A stretch of DNA of 64,000 nt from Bdellovibrionaceae bacterium UBA2316 (GCA_002345205.1 DDVI01000092.1:1-64000); one strand, 5' to 3'; shown: positions 1 through 8,723, counted from the stretch's first letter. A program made the numbers and translations. The notes: generated by a model not told the origin, from the sequence alone.

Positions 1-13
1 GCTCTTCCGATCT
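1..13 (+). other. Residual Illumina adapter end
   Basis: The first 13 bases are GCTCTTCCGATCT, identical to the 3' end shared by the standard Illumina TruSeq/paired-end adapters. Its position at the very first base implies an untrimmed read end at a contig edge rather than biology. The genomic sequence therefore probably starts at base 14. Confidence 0.9.
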
Positions 14-149
14 CTGAAAGCGCGAGTATTAAAATGAACAAAGCCTGCTTAAGCATATAATCAGATTAAGTAAGAGAGTCACCTTGAGCAATCGATTCCA
101 TTAAAATTAACGAAATGAAGGCATTATTGGTTAATTTTGCCTTCGAGAC

Positions 150-177
150 TTGACACTAGTTATAAAAAAAACATAAT
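150..177 (+). promoter_or_regulatory. Sigma-70-like promoter of dnaJ
   Basis: A perfect -35 box TTGACA (150-155) is followed after 16 bp by CATAAT (172-177), a 5/6 match to the -10 consensus. Transcription would start near 184, just upstream of a Shine-Dalgarno AGGAGAG (190-196) and the ATG at 201. This supports 201, not the upstream in-frame TTG at 177 inside the -10 box, as the dnaJ start. Confidence 0.65.
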
Positions 178-200
178 TGTTTGGTTTCCAGGAGAGTTGC

Positions 201-1328
201 ATGTCTAGTCAGCAAGATTATTACCAAACATTGGGCGTGGCCCGTGATGCCGATGCCGATACCATTAAAAAAGCGTATCGTAAATTAGCTATGCAATATC
301 ATCCCGATCGTAATCCTGGAGATAAGGCTGCCGAAGATAAATTCAAAGAGGCTGCCGAAGCCTATGATGTTTTAAGTAACTCCGAAAAGCGTTCTCAGTA
401 CGATCGTTTCGGGCATGCGGCATTTAAACAGTCTGGTGGCCGAGGTTTTCAGGGTGGGTTTGACAGCGCTGAAGACATTTTCTCGAGCTTTGGCGATATT
501 TTTGGCGACTTATTTGGTGGTGGTATGGGCGGTCAAAAACGCTCGAGCCGATCACGTACCGAGCCTCGTAAAGGCGCTGATTTAAGATATTTATGCGAAA
601 TTTCACTCAAAGACATCATCACAGGTTTAGAAAAAGAAATCGAATTCGAAACCGAAGAAAATTGCAAAGACTGCAATGGCTCAGGTGCTGAAAAGGGGTC
701 GCACGTTGAAACCTGCTCTATGTGCGGCGGTCAAGGGCAAGTCGTTACTCGCCAAGGTTTCTTTTCAATGCAGACGGCCTGTCCACAGTGTCGTGGTGAA
801 GGACAAACTATTAAAAAACCGTGTCGCACGTGTAAAGGTGCCGGTCGCACCGAAAAATCAAAGCGTATCCAAGTTACCATCCCAGCCGGTGTTGATACAG
901 GTACTCGCCTAAGAATTGCCGGCGAAGGCGAAGGCGGTTACCGCGGCGGCCCAGCTGGTGATCTGTACGTTGAAATTCGTGTCAAAGACGATGAAAAATA
1001 CGAACGCCACGGCAGCGATTTACACACCATGCTTAAAGTGCCTTATGTTCAAATGTTATTAGGTGGAACAATCCAGGTTTCAACGTTAACTTCAGATGAA
1101 AAACTTGAAATTCCAAAAGCGTCTCAGCCGGGTTCGCAAGTGAAATTAGCAGGTCATGGTTTCCCATCACTGCGTTCGCAGCGTCGTGGTGATTTGTTCT
1201 TTCATTTAGAGGCCGAATATCCAAAAAAAATCTCTGGCGAAGAAGAAAAACTGTTGAAGGAAATAGCTAAACTTTACAAACTGGATGAAGCTGACCCTAA
1301 ATCAGGATTTTTTGGTAAAAAGAAATAA
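201..1328 (+). CDS. dnaJ: Chaperone protein DnaJ (Hsp40)
   Basis: Cytoplasmic co-chaperone that delivers unfolded substrates to DnaK and stimulates its ATPase. The 375-aa product has the full type-I layout. An N-terminal J domain carries the HPD motif (residues 34-36). A Gly/Phe-rich linker follows (GGFD, FGDLFGGG). A zinc region holds four CxxCxGxG repeats (CKDCNGSG, CSMCGGQG, CPQCRGEG, CRTCKGAG). The C-terminal substrate-binding region completes the protein. The start is ATG 201, preceded by AGGAGAG at 190-196 and by a good promoter. It is the first gene of the chaperone locus and lies upstream of dnaK, with one unknown gene between; the common order in other bacteria is grpE-dnaK-dnaJ. grpE is not in the window. 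Confidence 0.97.
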   Translation: MSSQQDYYQTLGVARDADADTIKKAYRKLAMQYHPDRNPGDKAAEDKFKEAAEAYDVLSNSEKRSQYDRFGHAAFKQSGGRGFQGGFDSAEDIFSSFGDIFGDLFGGGMGGQKRSSRSRTEPRKGADLRYLCEISLKDIITGLEKEIEFETEENCKDCNGSGAEKGSHVETCSMCGGQGQVVTRQGFFSMQTACPQCRGEGQTIKKPCRTCKGAGRTEKSKRIQVTIPAGVDTGTRLRIAGEGEGGYRGGPAGDLYVEIRVKDDEKYERHGSDLHTMLKVPYVQMLLGGTIQVSTLTSDEKLEIPKASQPGSQVKLAGHGFPSLRSQRRGDLFFHLEAEYPKKISGEEEKLLKEIAKLYKLDEADPKSGFFGKKK

Positions 1329-1329
1329 C

Positions 1330-1776
1330 ATGATGGACGATAGAGCCAATGTTTTAGACCCAGCGTCTGAGTTAGCTCAGATTTTGGCTAACGACCCAAA
1401 AGAGCTCAATCAACCCGAACTCAATCGGGGTAATTCCATTATTTTAATATACAGCGACGAAAACTTTGGAGCTCGATTCAGTGATTTAAATGCCTTGAGA
1501 CTCAGTGTGATCAAAATGGCAATCGAGGATATCTCGGGCCGAGCTCAAATACTGGCTACGAACACGATCGGTGTTACGTTCCTAGATAATAAGCTGCAAA
1601 CCTATTTAACTCCCTTTGGTGCTACTACACCCGGAACTATTGTCTATAAAGTGGGCATAAAGGACATTATAGCCTTCCAGAAATGGCGTAAAGGCGAAAT
1701 GGGTACGATCTCACAAGAAGACATAAATTCAGCTATCTATCGACTTATTTACGAGTGGTCTAAACTGCTAAAATAA
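1330..1776 (+). CDS. Hypothetical protein between dnaJ and dnaK
   Basis: Unrecognised 148-aa protein. The chosen start is ATG 1330, one base after the dnaJ stop; a second ATG follows directly at 1333. An upstream in-frame start would overlap the dnaJ 3' end and has no support. The sequence has no signal peptide or membrane segment. It reads as a compact alpha/beta protein with charged N- and C-terminal helices and a central hydrophobic strand (IILIYSDENFG). The tight spacing implies co-transcription and possibly translational coupling with dnaJ, so a chaperone-linked role is possible, but no domain was recognised. The coding call is secure from the length of the open frame and position; the function is unknown. 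Confidence 0.75.
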   Translation: MMDDRANVLDPASELAQILANDPKELNQPELNRGNSIILIYSDENFGARFSDLNALRLSVIKMAIEDISGRAQILATNTIGVTFLDNKLQTYLTPFGATTPGTIVYKVGIKDIIAFQKWRKGEMGTISQEDINSAIYRLIYEWSKLLK

Positions 1777-1781
1777 TATTG

Positions 1782-1819
1782 TTTCCCCAGCTTGACGTAA
1801 TTGATTTAGCACTCATTTT
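1782..1819 (+). promoter_or_regulatory. Heat-shock-like promoter of dnaK with half CIRCE
   Basis: TTTCCCCAGCTTGAC (1782-1796) resembles the sigma-32 -35 element (consensus ending CCCTTGAA). After a 15-base spacer CTCATTT (1812-1818) resembles its -10 element CCCCATTT. The spacer and -10 region also contain TTAGCACTC (1806-1814), identical to the left arm of the CIRCE operator of HrcA. The expected right arm GAGTGCTAA is absent at the correct spacing. This is a sequence match only. Confidence 0.5.
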
Positions 1820-1860
1820 GGACTATGAGATTGATTCATAATTCAAGGGAGATAAAACAT

Positions 1861-3774
1861 ATGGGAAAAATTATTGGTATAGACTTAGGAACAACTAACT
1901 CGGTCGTAGCAATTATGGAAGGTGGCGAGCCTAAAGTTCTTGTGAACGAAGAAGGGGCTAGAACGACTCCCTCAGTTGTGGCCTACACTAAAGATAACGA
2001 ACGCCTAGCTGGTCAGATTGCTAAACGTCAGGCCGTAACAAATCCAGAAAATACAATTTACTCAGCAAAACGTTTCATCGGTCGTCGTTACTCAGAAATT
2101 CAAGAAGAAATTAAATTAGTTCCTTACACAGTAGTTGAAAAAGGAAATGATCTTGGTTTCAAAGTTCGTGATAAAGTGATTTCTCCGGAAGAAATTGGTG
2201 CGGCGGTTTTAGCTAAACTTAAAAAAGTAGCTGAAGACTATTTAGGCCAAGAGGTAACGGAAGCGGTTATCACGGTTCCAGCGTACTTCAACGATGCGCA
2301 AAGACAGGCAACTAAAGATGCCGGTCGTATCGCCGGGCTTGAAGTTAAGCGTATCATCAACGAGCCAACTGCGGCGGCTCTAGCCTATGGTTTAGATAAA
2401 AAGAAAAATGAAAAAATCGCGATCTACGATTTCGGGGGCGGTACTTTTGATATCTCGATCCTTGAAGTGGGTGACGGTGTTGTTGAAGTTCGTTCCACAA
2501 ACGGTGACACGCACTTAGGTGGTGATAACTTCGATATTCGTATCCTTGAATGGATGATCGCTGAATTTAAGAAAGATCAAGGTATCGATTTGAAAAATGA
2601 TAAAATGGCGCTTCAGCGTTTGAAAGAAGCGGCAGAGAAAGCAAAGATCGACTTGTCTTCGTCTCAAGAGACAGACATCAATCTTCCATTTATCACTATG
2701 GACCAAACAGGTCCTAAGCATTTACAATTAAAATTATCTCGTTCTAAATTCGAACAAATGATCGAAGATTTGGTAACGAAATCTGTAGAACCTTGTAAGC
2801 AAGCGTTGAAAGACGCGGGCTTGAAAGCTTCTGAAATTGACGAAGTCGTTTTAGTGGGCGGTTCGACTCGTGTCCCAGCGATCCAAAAAGCAGTTAAGGA
2901 CTTCTTTGGTAAAGAACCAAATCGTTCAGTGAACGTGGACGAAGTGGTTGCTATCGGTGCTGCGGTTCAAGGTGGTGTTTTAGCGGGTGATGTAAAAGAC
3001 GTTCTTTTATTAGACGTAAACCCTCTTTCACTGGGTATCGAAACTCTGGGCGGTGTTATGACTCCGCTGATCGAAAAGAATACTACAATTCCAACTAAGA
3101 AATCGCAAATCTTCTCGACAGCTGCAGATAACCAACCGGGTGTTGAAATTCACGTAGTTCAAGGTGAACGTAAGATGGCTACAGATAATAAATCTTTAGG
3201 CCGTTTCGAGTTAACGGGTATTCCGTCGGCTCCACGTGGTGTGCCTCAGATTGAAGTAACATTTGATATCGATGCGAATGGTATCTTGAACGTATCAGCG
3301 AAAGATATGGCCAGCGGTAAAACTCAACAGATCAAAATCACGGCGCAAAGTGGTTTATCTGAAGAAGAAATCAAAAAGGCAATTAACGAAGCTGAATTAC
3401 GTGCCGAAGAAGATAAACAAAAACTGGAAGCTGCGAAAAACCGTAACGATCTAGAAAATCTTGTTTACCAAACAGAAAAACTAGTTAAAGACAGCGGCGC
3501 AAAAATTCCAGACGGTGAGAAGAAAACTTTAGAAACTTTAATGGCAGATGCTAAGAAAGTTCTAGATAATAAATCAGCTACTGGTGACGAGTTAAAAGCT
3601 CAATTCACTAAGTTGCAAGAAGCGTCTCATAAGTTATCATCTGAAATGTACAAAAATGCGGGCGGAGCTCCGGGGGCGCAGGGCTCAGCTCCAGGCGGCG
3701 AACAAACAGCGGATGCTGGTGCTAAAAAAGAAGGCGACGACGTTATCGACGCTGACTACAAAGACGTTAACTAA
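1861..3774 (+). CDS. dnaK: Chaperone protein DnaK (Hsp70)
   Basis: ATP-driven cytoplasmic Hsp70 that binds exposed hydrophobic peptides with DnaJ and GrpE. The 637-aa length is normal for the family. The phosphate-1 motif GIDLGTTNS lies at the N terminus, VPAYFNDAQRQATKDAG and IYDFGGGTFD mark the nucleotide-binding lobes, and VLVGGSTRVP is the adenosine motif. The linker DVLLLDVNPLSLGIET and the substrate domain follow, and the tail is Gly/Ala-rich and ends DADYKDVN. Start ATG 1861 has AGGGAGAT (1846-1853) at good spacing; an upstream in-frame start at 1825 would add 12 unconserved residues. It has its own heat-shock-like promoter and a strong terminator, so it can be transcribed separately from dnaJ. 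Confidence 0.98.
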   Translation: MGKIIGIDLGTTNSVVAIMEGGEPKVLVNEEGARTTPSVVAYTKDNERLAGQIAKRQAVTNPENTIYSAKRFIGRRYSEIQEEIKLVPYTVVEKGNDLGFKVRDKVISPEEIGAAVLAKLKKVAEDYLGQEVTEAVITVPAYFNDAQRQATKDAGRIAGLEVKRIINEPTAAALAYGLDKKKNEKIAIYDFGGGTFDISILEVGDGVVEVRSTNGDTHLGGDNFDIRILEWMIAEFKKDQGIDLKNDKMALQRLKEAAEKAKIDLSSSQETDINLPFITMDQTGPKHLQLKLSRSKFEQMIEDLVTKSVEPCKQALKDAGLKASEIDEVVLVGGSTRVPAIQKAVKDFFGKEPNRSVNVDEVVAIGAAVQGGVLAGDVKDVLLLDVNPLSLGIETLGGVMTPLIEKNTTIPTKKSQIFSTAADNQPGVEIHVVQGERKMATDNKSLGRFELTGIPSAPRGVPQIEVTFDIDANGILNVSAKDMASGKTQQIKITAQSGLSEEEIKKAINEAELRAEEDKQKLEAAKNRNDLENLVYQTEKLVKDSGAKIPDGEKKTLETLMADAKKVLDNKSATGDELKAQFTKLQEASHKLSSEMYKNAGGAPGAQGSAPGGEQTADAGAKKEGDDVIDADYKDVN

Positions 3775-3796
3775 GCTGTTAATACAATTCAAAATG

Positions 3797-3828
3797 AAAA
3801 AGGCTGGTATTTCTACCAGCCTTTTTTT
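3797..3828 (+). terminator. Rho-independent terminator of dnaK
   Basis: A perfect 8-bp stem GGCTGGTA/TACCAGCC (3802-3809 and 3814-3821) has a TTTC loop. It is preceded by five A and followed by seven T. The A and T flanks make it able to work in both directions, so it may also end the convergent gene that finishes at 3868. Confidence 0.9.
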
Positions 3829-3867
3829 ATTTTAATACCGAAATTCATGCTGGCGCCTTTTGGCGGT

Positions 3868-5625
3868 TTACAGTTTGCCGGATTCGATTTTAGTTTTTAA
3901 TTCAGCTAGGCGTTTTACGTAGCGGTGGGTGCGGACTTTTTCGTCTTTAGGAAGTTCTGTCGATTGTAGGGCTTGGGTGATTCTTTCTATTGATTCCTTT
4001 TTTAAGCCCTTGTTCGCTTCGATTTCAGAAACCAGGTATATGGCTCTTAGTTGGTTGTCACCGTAGGAATAGTTTAATGCGTTTTGTGCGTATTTAAGAG
4101 CCTTGTCCCATTCTTTTAAATCTTTTAAAACGCTAGCGTAGTTATAGTGGAATGTAAATTCTTTTGGGTAAACGTCGATTAGTTTTTCGTATTCGGCTTT
4201 AGCGCCCTTGATATCACCAGATTTGTAAACAGAGTACACGCGTTCTAAATTGTACCCGCGATTTGTTTTTGGGTTTTGTTTATATTCGGAAATCAATTTT
4301 GAATATTCTTGGGCTACGTGTGAGTGGGCTTTTTTTTCGTTGTCGGCTTGGCCTAGTTTTTCAAAGGACATCGCGCGAAGGACGTTTAAATCTACGCGAG
4401 TGAATGAGCCAAGGTCCAAATGCTTTTTAGCCAAGCCCGCATCGGCATGTTTAAGATTGGTTTCGTACACCCATTTTTTTAAATCTTCGTCCTTAAGTGA
4501 TTCAGCAGCCGAGCTTATTAGCTCTAGCTTAGAGTAGTAGATATCAGAAATTGGATACGTTTCGAAAATACTTTTCAAAAGTGGAAGCGCTGTTTTGCTG
4601 ACTTCGCCTTTGTTGGCTTTAGCTTCTGCAAAGATTGGAATCATTAACAAAAGTTCTTTTTGTGCCATAGTGAGCTGAGTGTTTTGTGAGGCCATAGGAA
4701 CATACGGAACAAGCGTTTCGTAGTTTTCCGTTGGAACAATCGCTTCAATGATTTCTAAAGCTAACTTGGGAGTTGGTTTTGTTTTATAAAGTTCAACTTT
4801 TTGAGACAGACTCGTATTTTTGTTTTCAGTGGCGTACTTCATCAGTTTAACAATTTGGCGTTCTGGCAATGCACCTAAAAAACGCGTGATTTCGTCACCA
4901 TCAGCAGTAGCTAGAACAACAGTAGGATATCCCGTCACCGCGTATTTAGATTTTAAATCCCACGATACTTTGTCGTCGGCATCCAGTTTTAAGAGCACCA
5001 TGTTTTTAGCGTGCCTGGCAAATATTGGACTGTTAAATACCGTTTCATCCAAAATATTGCACGGTGGGCACCATGTACCAAAGAAGTCAATAAACAGGGG
5101 CTTGTTGGTTTTCTTGGCTAAATCGAGAGCCATTTTCGGATCGTTAACAATGAAAATTTCTTTTTTTTCAGAGTTCGTCGCCTTTTCGGTTGCCGCCACA
5201 GCGGGACCGTTGATTTCTGCAGATGAAACTGTGATCGAGCCTTTGCTAGAGAATTCTGGTTTGATTGAAAGTTTTTTTAAGTCTTCACAGGTTACGTTCA
5301 TATTTTGTGGCGCGCAGAACGTTTTTTTATCATCGCAAACATACGTTTGGACCTGGTATTCACATTTACCCTCAATTGTTACGCCTACTTCAAGTGAGCT
5401 AGGTAATAACGATGTCGGTTTTACCTCTTTTCCATCTTTTAGAATTTTCGTAGGTGCATCTAAATTGTAGTGGTGTCCTGGATTAGGCTTCACTTTTAAA
5501 ATTAGGTTAGCTCCCGCTTTTTCTAAGCGCGCCGATTGCAACGATTTTCCAAATGTTTGAGAAAACGCATTTTGAGCTAAAGTCATTTGTAATAACACTA
5601 ACGTTGAAAAAATAGATTTGAACAT
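3868..5625 (-). CDS. Exported DsbD-like/thioredoxin/TPR protein
   Basis: 585-aa protein likely acting in periplasmic thiol-disulfide exchange. Residues 1-22 form a signal peptide. Residues about 25-115 resemble the N-terminal disulfide-handling domain of DsbD and hold four cysteines (88, 97, 104, 113). Residues about 160-265 are a thioredoxin fold with the redox motif WCPPC (Cys186 and Cys189). The remaining 300 residues are helical with TPR-like repeats, for example FHYNYASVLKDLKEWDKAL. The start ATG 5625 has AAAGAGG just upstream. It lies divergent to the cysteine synthase-like gene. The membrane electron-conducting domain of true DsbD is missing, so the electron donor is not evident. An alternative reading is a YbbN-like chaperone with TPRs, but the signal peptide argues for export. 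Confidence 0.75.
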   Translation of the reverse strand: MFKSIFSTLVLLQMTLAQNAFSQTFGKSLQSARLEKAGANLILKVKPNPGHHYNLDAPTKILKDGKEVKPTSLLPSSLEVGVTIEGKCEYQVQTYVCDDKKTFCAPQNMNVTCEDLKKLSIKPEFSSKGSITVSSAEINGPAVAATEKATNSEKKEIFIVNDPKMALDLAKKTNKPLFIDFFGTWCPPCNILDETVFNSPIFARHAKNMVLLKLDADDKVSWDLKSKYAVTGYPTVVLATADGDEITRFLGALPERQIVKLMKYATENKNTSLSQKVELYKTKPTPKLALEIIEAIVPTENYETLVPYVPMASQNTQLTMAQKELLLMIPIFAEAKANKGEVSKTALPLLKSIFETYPISDIYYSKLELISSAAESLKDEDLKKWVYETNLKHADAGLAKKHLDLGSFTRVDLNVLRAMSFEKLGQADNEKKAHSHVAQEYSKLISEYKQNPKTNRGYNLERVYSVYKSGDIKGAKAEYEKLIDVYPKEFTFHYNYASVLKDLKEWDKALKYAQNALNYSYGDNQLRAIYLVSEIEANKGLKKESIERITQALQSTELPKDEKVRTHRYVKRLAELKTKIESGKL

Positions 5626-5742
5626 AAAACCTCTTTATAACTGTTTTGTGGCTAGGCTTATTTTTATAGAGTTCTTACTTGGGGAGCAAATGAAATGCAT
5701 AAAAGTGTTGGTCAAAATCAAACTTTGCTATAGCGTTAAAGA

Positions 5743-6735
5743 ATGGAAAAACGAACTTTGATTCAAGACATTGTTGGCAATACACCCTTGCTCTATTTAC
5801 CCAGTTTAAGTAAAAAAACAGGCTGCCATATTTATGCTAAAGCCGAGTATTTAAATCCAGGTGGATCGGTAAAAGATCGGACTGCTTTAGGAATTATTAA
5901 GGATGCCGAAGCCCGAGGTGTATTAAAAACGGGAATGACGATCGTTGAAGGAACCGCGGGTAATACGGGAATTGGCATAGCTACTATGGCTGCGCAACGT
6001 GGTTATCGCTGTTTGATGGTGCTTCCGAATAATCAAAGTACTGAAAAATACCAAACCTTAGAGGCCTTAAACGTTGAAGTGAAAAAGGTTCCGCCATGTC
6101 CATTTGCCGATCAAAATCATTTTTATCATCAAGCCCGAAGAATTTCGGAAAGTGATCCTCAAAAATATTTTTGGGCCAATCAGTTTGAAAACATAGCTAA
6201 TTTCCAAATTCATTATGAAACTACGGGGCCAGAAATTTGGCAGCAATTAAGCCACAAAGTAGATGTTTTTTGTGCCGCAGTGGGAACCGGCGGCACTTTA
6301 GCTGGGGTTTCTAAATACTTAAAAGAAAAAAATCCAAAAAGTGAAATCGTTTTATTAGATCCCATGGGATCAGGGCTGTTTGAATATATCAACAATGGGC
6401 AGATTAAATCGTCGGGAAGTTCTGTCACGGAAGGTATAGGGATCATGCGCTTAACTGAAAATTTTAAGCAAGCCAAGGTGGATAAAGCGCTCCAAATTGA
6501 TGATCAGAAAATGATTACGATGCTATATTATTTAGCGAAACATGAAGGTTTATTGATCGGCACCTCGGCCGCATTGAACGTCTATGGTGCGTATCAGTTG
6601 GCGCTTAGATACCAAAATTCGGGCAAAAATATCGTTACCATATTGTGTGATAGTGCTTTGAGGTATCAATCTAAGGTATTTAACTCTGAGTGGCTTAGCG
6701 AAAAGAAACTGACTCCTGCAGAAAATTTGGATTAA
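5743..6735 (+). CDS. PLP-dependent cysteine synthase family protein
   Basis: 330-aa fold-type II PLP enzyme closest to O-acetylserine sulfhydrylase (CysK/CysM), which forms cysteine from O-acetylserine and sulfide. The PLP lysine is Lys44 in GGSVKDR. The substrate loop is TAGNTG (71-76), where classical CysK has TSGNTG. The phosphate-binding loop is GTGGT (181-185). The Ser that contacts the PLP pyridine nitrogen lies in ILCDSALRY. The start ATG 5743 has only a weak purine stretch (AAAG) upstream. It precedes acs with a 23-bp gap and may be co-transcribed with it. The TAGNTG variant is also found in some cysteine synthase A and cystathionine beta-synthase-like proteins, so the exact substrate is open. 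Confidence 0.85.
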   Translation: MEKRTLIQDIVGNTPLLYLPSLSKKTGCHIYAKAEYLNPGGSVKDRTALGIIKDAEARGVLKTGMTIVEGTAGNTGIGIATMAAQRGYRCLMVLPNNQSTEKYQTLEALNVEVKKVPPCPFADQNHFYHQARRISESDPQKYFWANQFENIANFQIHYETTGPEIWQQLSHKVDVFCAAVGTGGTLAGVSKYLKEKNPKSEIVLLDPMGSGLFEYINNGQIKSSGSSVTEGIGIMRLTENFKQAKVDKALQIDDQKMITMLYYLAKHEGLLIGTSAALNVYGAYQLALRYQNSGKNIVTILCDSALRYQSKVFNSEWLSEKKLTPAENLD

Positions 6736-6758
6736 ATTTAATGCTAGGGGGACCTAGT

Positions 6759-8705
6759 ATGACAACTCTACCGACAATTCCTGTAAAGCCACAGATCAAA
6801 GATAAAACGGAAATCAATTGGGATAAATACCAATCTATGTATCGTCAATCTGTTGAAAACCCTGAGCAGTTTTGGGCCGAACATGCTGAAAAGTTAACGT
6901 GGTTTAAAAAATGGAATAAAGTTAAAAACACCAGCTTTCATAAACCGGTAAGCATTAAATGGTTTGAAGGTGGTGAACTCAACGTTTCCTACAATTGTAT
7001 TGATCGTCATTTGGAAATGCACGGGGACAAAGTCGCTTTTATTTGGGAACCCGATAATACTAAAAATCAAACAAAGAAAGTTACCTATAACGATCTGTCC
7101 GTGCATGTAAATAAATTTGCTAACATCTTAAAACAACAAGGCGTTAAGAAAGGCGATCGTGTCACCATCTATATGCCGATGATTTTAGAAACGGTCTATG
7201 CCATGTTAGCATGCACACGCATTGGGGCCGTTCATTCCGTTGTATTCGGTGGCTTTGCGCCAGAATCGATAGTGGATCGTATTAACAATGCGGAATCTAA
7301 ATTTATTATTACTGCCGATGAAGGTTATCGTGGCGGGAAAACAATTCCGTTGAAAGCTAATATTGACCAAGCGCTTGAGAAAGTAAAAATCGTTGAGAAA
7401 GTAATTGTTATAAAACACTCCGGTGGACATGTAACGATGAGGCCGGGACGGGATATTTGGTATCATGAACAGCTTCCTAACGTGCTTGCAACCTGCGAAC
7501 CCGTCGCGATGTCATCCGAGGATCCTATGTTTCTTCTTTACACATCAGGCTCGACCGGTAAACCAAAGGGTGTATTGCATACAACAGGTGGTTATCTTTT
7601 GTATGCGGCAATGACTCATAAGTTTGTTTTCGATATTAATGCAGATGATGTTTACTGGTGTACCGCCGATGTTGGTTGGGTCACCGGACATTCTTACATT
7701 GTGTACGGTCCTCTATGCAATGGAACCACGAGTGTATTGTTTGAAGGCGTTCCGAATTATCCTAATTCTTCTCGTTTGTGGGAGGTTGTAGATAAACACA
7801 AAGTTTCTGTGTTTTACACCGCTCCAACTGCGTTGAGGTCATTGATGAAAGAAGGCGAGGGACCCGTTCGTGCAACCTCAAGACAATCACTACGCGTACT
7901 TGGCAGTGTCGGTGAGCCAATCAATCCTGAAGCCTGGATGTGGTACTATAAAGTAGTGGGTGATGAGCGTTGTCCCGTCGTGGATACATGGTGGCAAACA
8001 GAAACGGGTGGAATCATGATTTCACCTCTGCCGGGGGCGACGCCATTAAAACCAGGATCCGCGACTCTTCCTTTTTTTGGTGTTCAGCCTAAACTTTTAA
8101 CTCCAGAGGGAGCTGAACTAAAAGGTGAAGCGGAAGGTGTGCTTGTTTTGGCTGATTCATGGCCGGGGCAGATGCGTACGGTGTATCAAGATCATGCCCG
8201 TTTTGAAGAAACTTATTTCTCAACATATACGGGTTACTATTTTACTGGCGACGGATGTCGACGAGACTCTGACGGGTACTATTGGATTACAGGTCGAGTG
8301 GATGACGTTCTTAATGTGTCTGGGCATCGGTTGGGCACAGCTGAAATTGAAAGTGCATTAGTATCACATCGTAATGTCGCTGAAGCCGCTGTTGTCGGAT
8401 ATCCGCATGATATCAAAGGGCAGGGGATTTATGCCTACGTTACATTAAAAGTAGGCGTGACAGCTTCAGAGGAGCTTAAAAAGGAACTTGTTCAATGGGT
8501 ACGTAAGGAAATTGGACCTATTGCAACCCCGGATATTATGCAGTGGGCGCCGGGTTTACCCAAAACTCGCTCTGGAAAAATTATGAGGCGTATCTTGCGT
8601 AAAATTGCAGAAAATAGAACCGGAGAGTTAGGGGATACTTCAACTTTAGCAGATCCCTTGGTTGTAGACGATTTGGTGAAAAATAGGCAAAATTTGAAAT
8701 CTTAA
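6759..8705 (+). CDS. acsA: Acetyl-coenzyme A synthetase
   Basis: 648-aa AMP-forming enzyme that activates acetate to acetyl-CoA through acetyl-AMP. The length is typical for Acs. Visible motifs are the ATP loop YTSGSTGKPKG, the acetate/AMP region TWWQTETGG, the hinge GRVDDVLNVSGHR, and the C-terminal catalytic Lys607 in PKTRSGKIMRR, the site acetylated by Pat-type enzymes in other bacteria. ATG 6759 is preferred because AGGGGGA (6745-6751) precedes it by seven bases; an in-frame ATG at 6741 lies upstream of that Shine-Dalgarno. Use of acetate as carbon source is implied. The 3' end carries an 11-bp inverted repeat across the stop codon. Confidence 0.97.
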   Translation: MTTLPTIPVKPQIKDKTEINWDKYQSMYRQSVENPEQFWAEHAEKLTWFKKWNKVKNTSFHKPVSIKWFEGGELNVSYNCIDRHLEMHGDKVAFIWEPDNTKNQTKKVTYNDLSVHVNKFANILKQQGVKKGDRVTIYMPMILETVYAMLACTRIGAVHSVVFGGFAPESIVDRINNAESKFIITADEGYRGGKTIPLKANIDQALEKVKIVEKVIVIKHSGGHVTMRPGRDIWYHEQLPNVLATCEPVAMSSEDPMFLLYTSGSTGKPKGVLHTTGGYLLYAAMTHKFVFDINADDVYWCTADVGWVTGHSYIVYGPLCNGTTSVLFEGVPNYPNSSRLWEVVDKHKVSVFYTAPTALRSLMKEGEGPVRATSRQSLRVLGSVGEPINPEAWMWYYKVVGDERCPVVDTWWQTETGGIMISPLPGATPLKPGSATLPFFGVQPKLLTPEGAELKGEAEGVLVLADSWPGQMRTVYQDHARFEETYFSTYTGYYFTGDGCRRDSDGYYWITGRVDDVLNVSGHRLGTAEIESALVSHRNVAEAAVVGYPHDIKGQGIYAYVTLKVGVTASEELKKELVQWVRKEIGPIATPDIMQWAPGLPKTRSGKIMRRILRKIAENRTGELGDTSTLADPLVVDDLVKNRQNLKS

Positions 8706-8723
8706 TTCGAACAGATTTCAAAT
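8692..8723. repeat. Inverted repeat across the acs stop codon
   Basis: ATTTGAAATCT (8692-8702) and AGATTTCAAAT (8713-8723) are perfect 11-base complements around a 10-base loop that includes the acs TAA. There is no T-run after the stem, so it is not a classical intrinsic terminator. It could stabilise the mRNA end or be a protein site. Confidence 0.6.

Noticed and set aside
117..144. Terminator before dnaJ (GAAGGC/GCCTTC)
   Set aside because: Six-base stem with a 16-base loop and no T-run; too weak to call.
676..912. Alternative frame in the dnaJ zinc region
   Set aside because: It is an out-of-frame reading of the repeated CxxCxGxG codons.
4820..5470. Long open frame on the + strand (216 codons) inside the thioredoxin/TPR gene
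   Set aside because: It lies wholly antisense to a gene with clear CPPC and signal-peptide features, has no ribosome site and no recognisable domain; it is a shadow frame.
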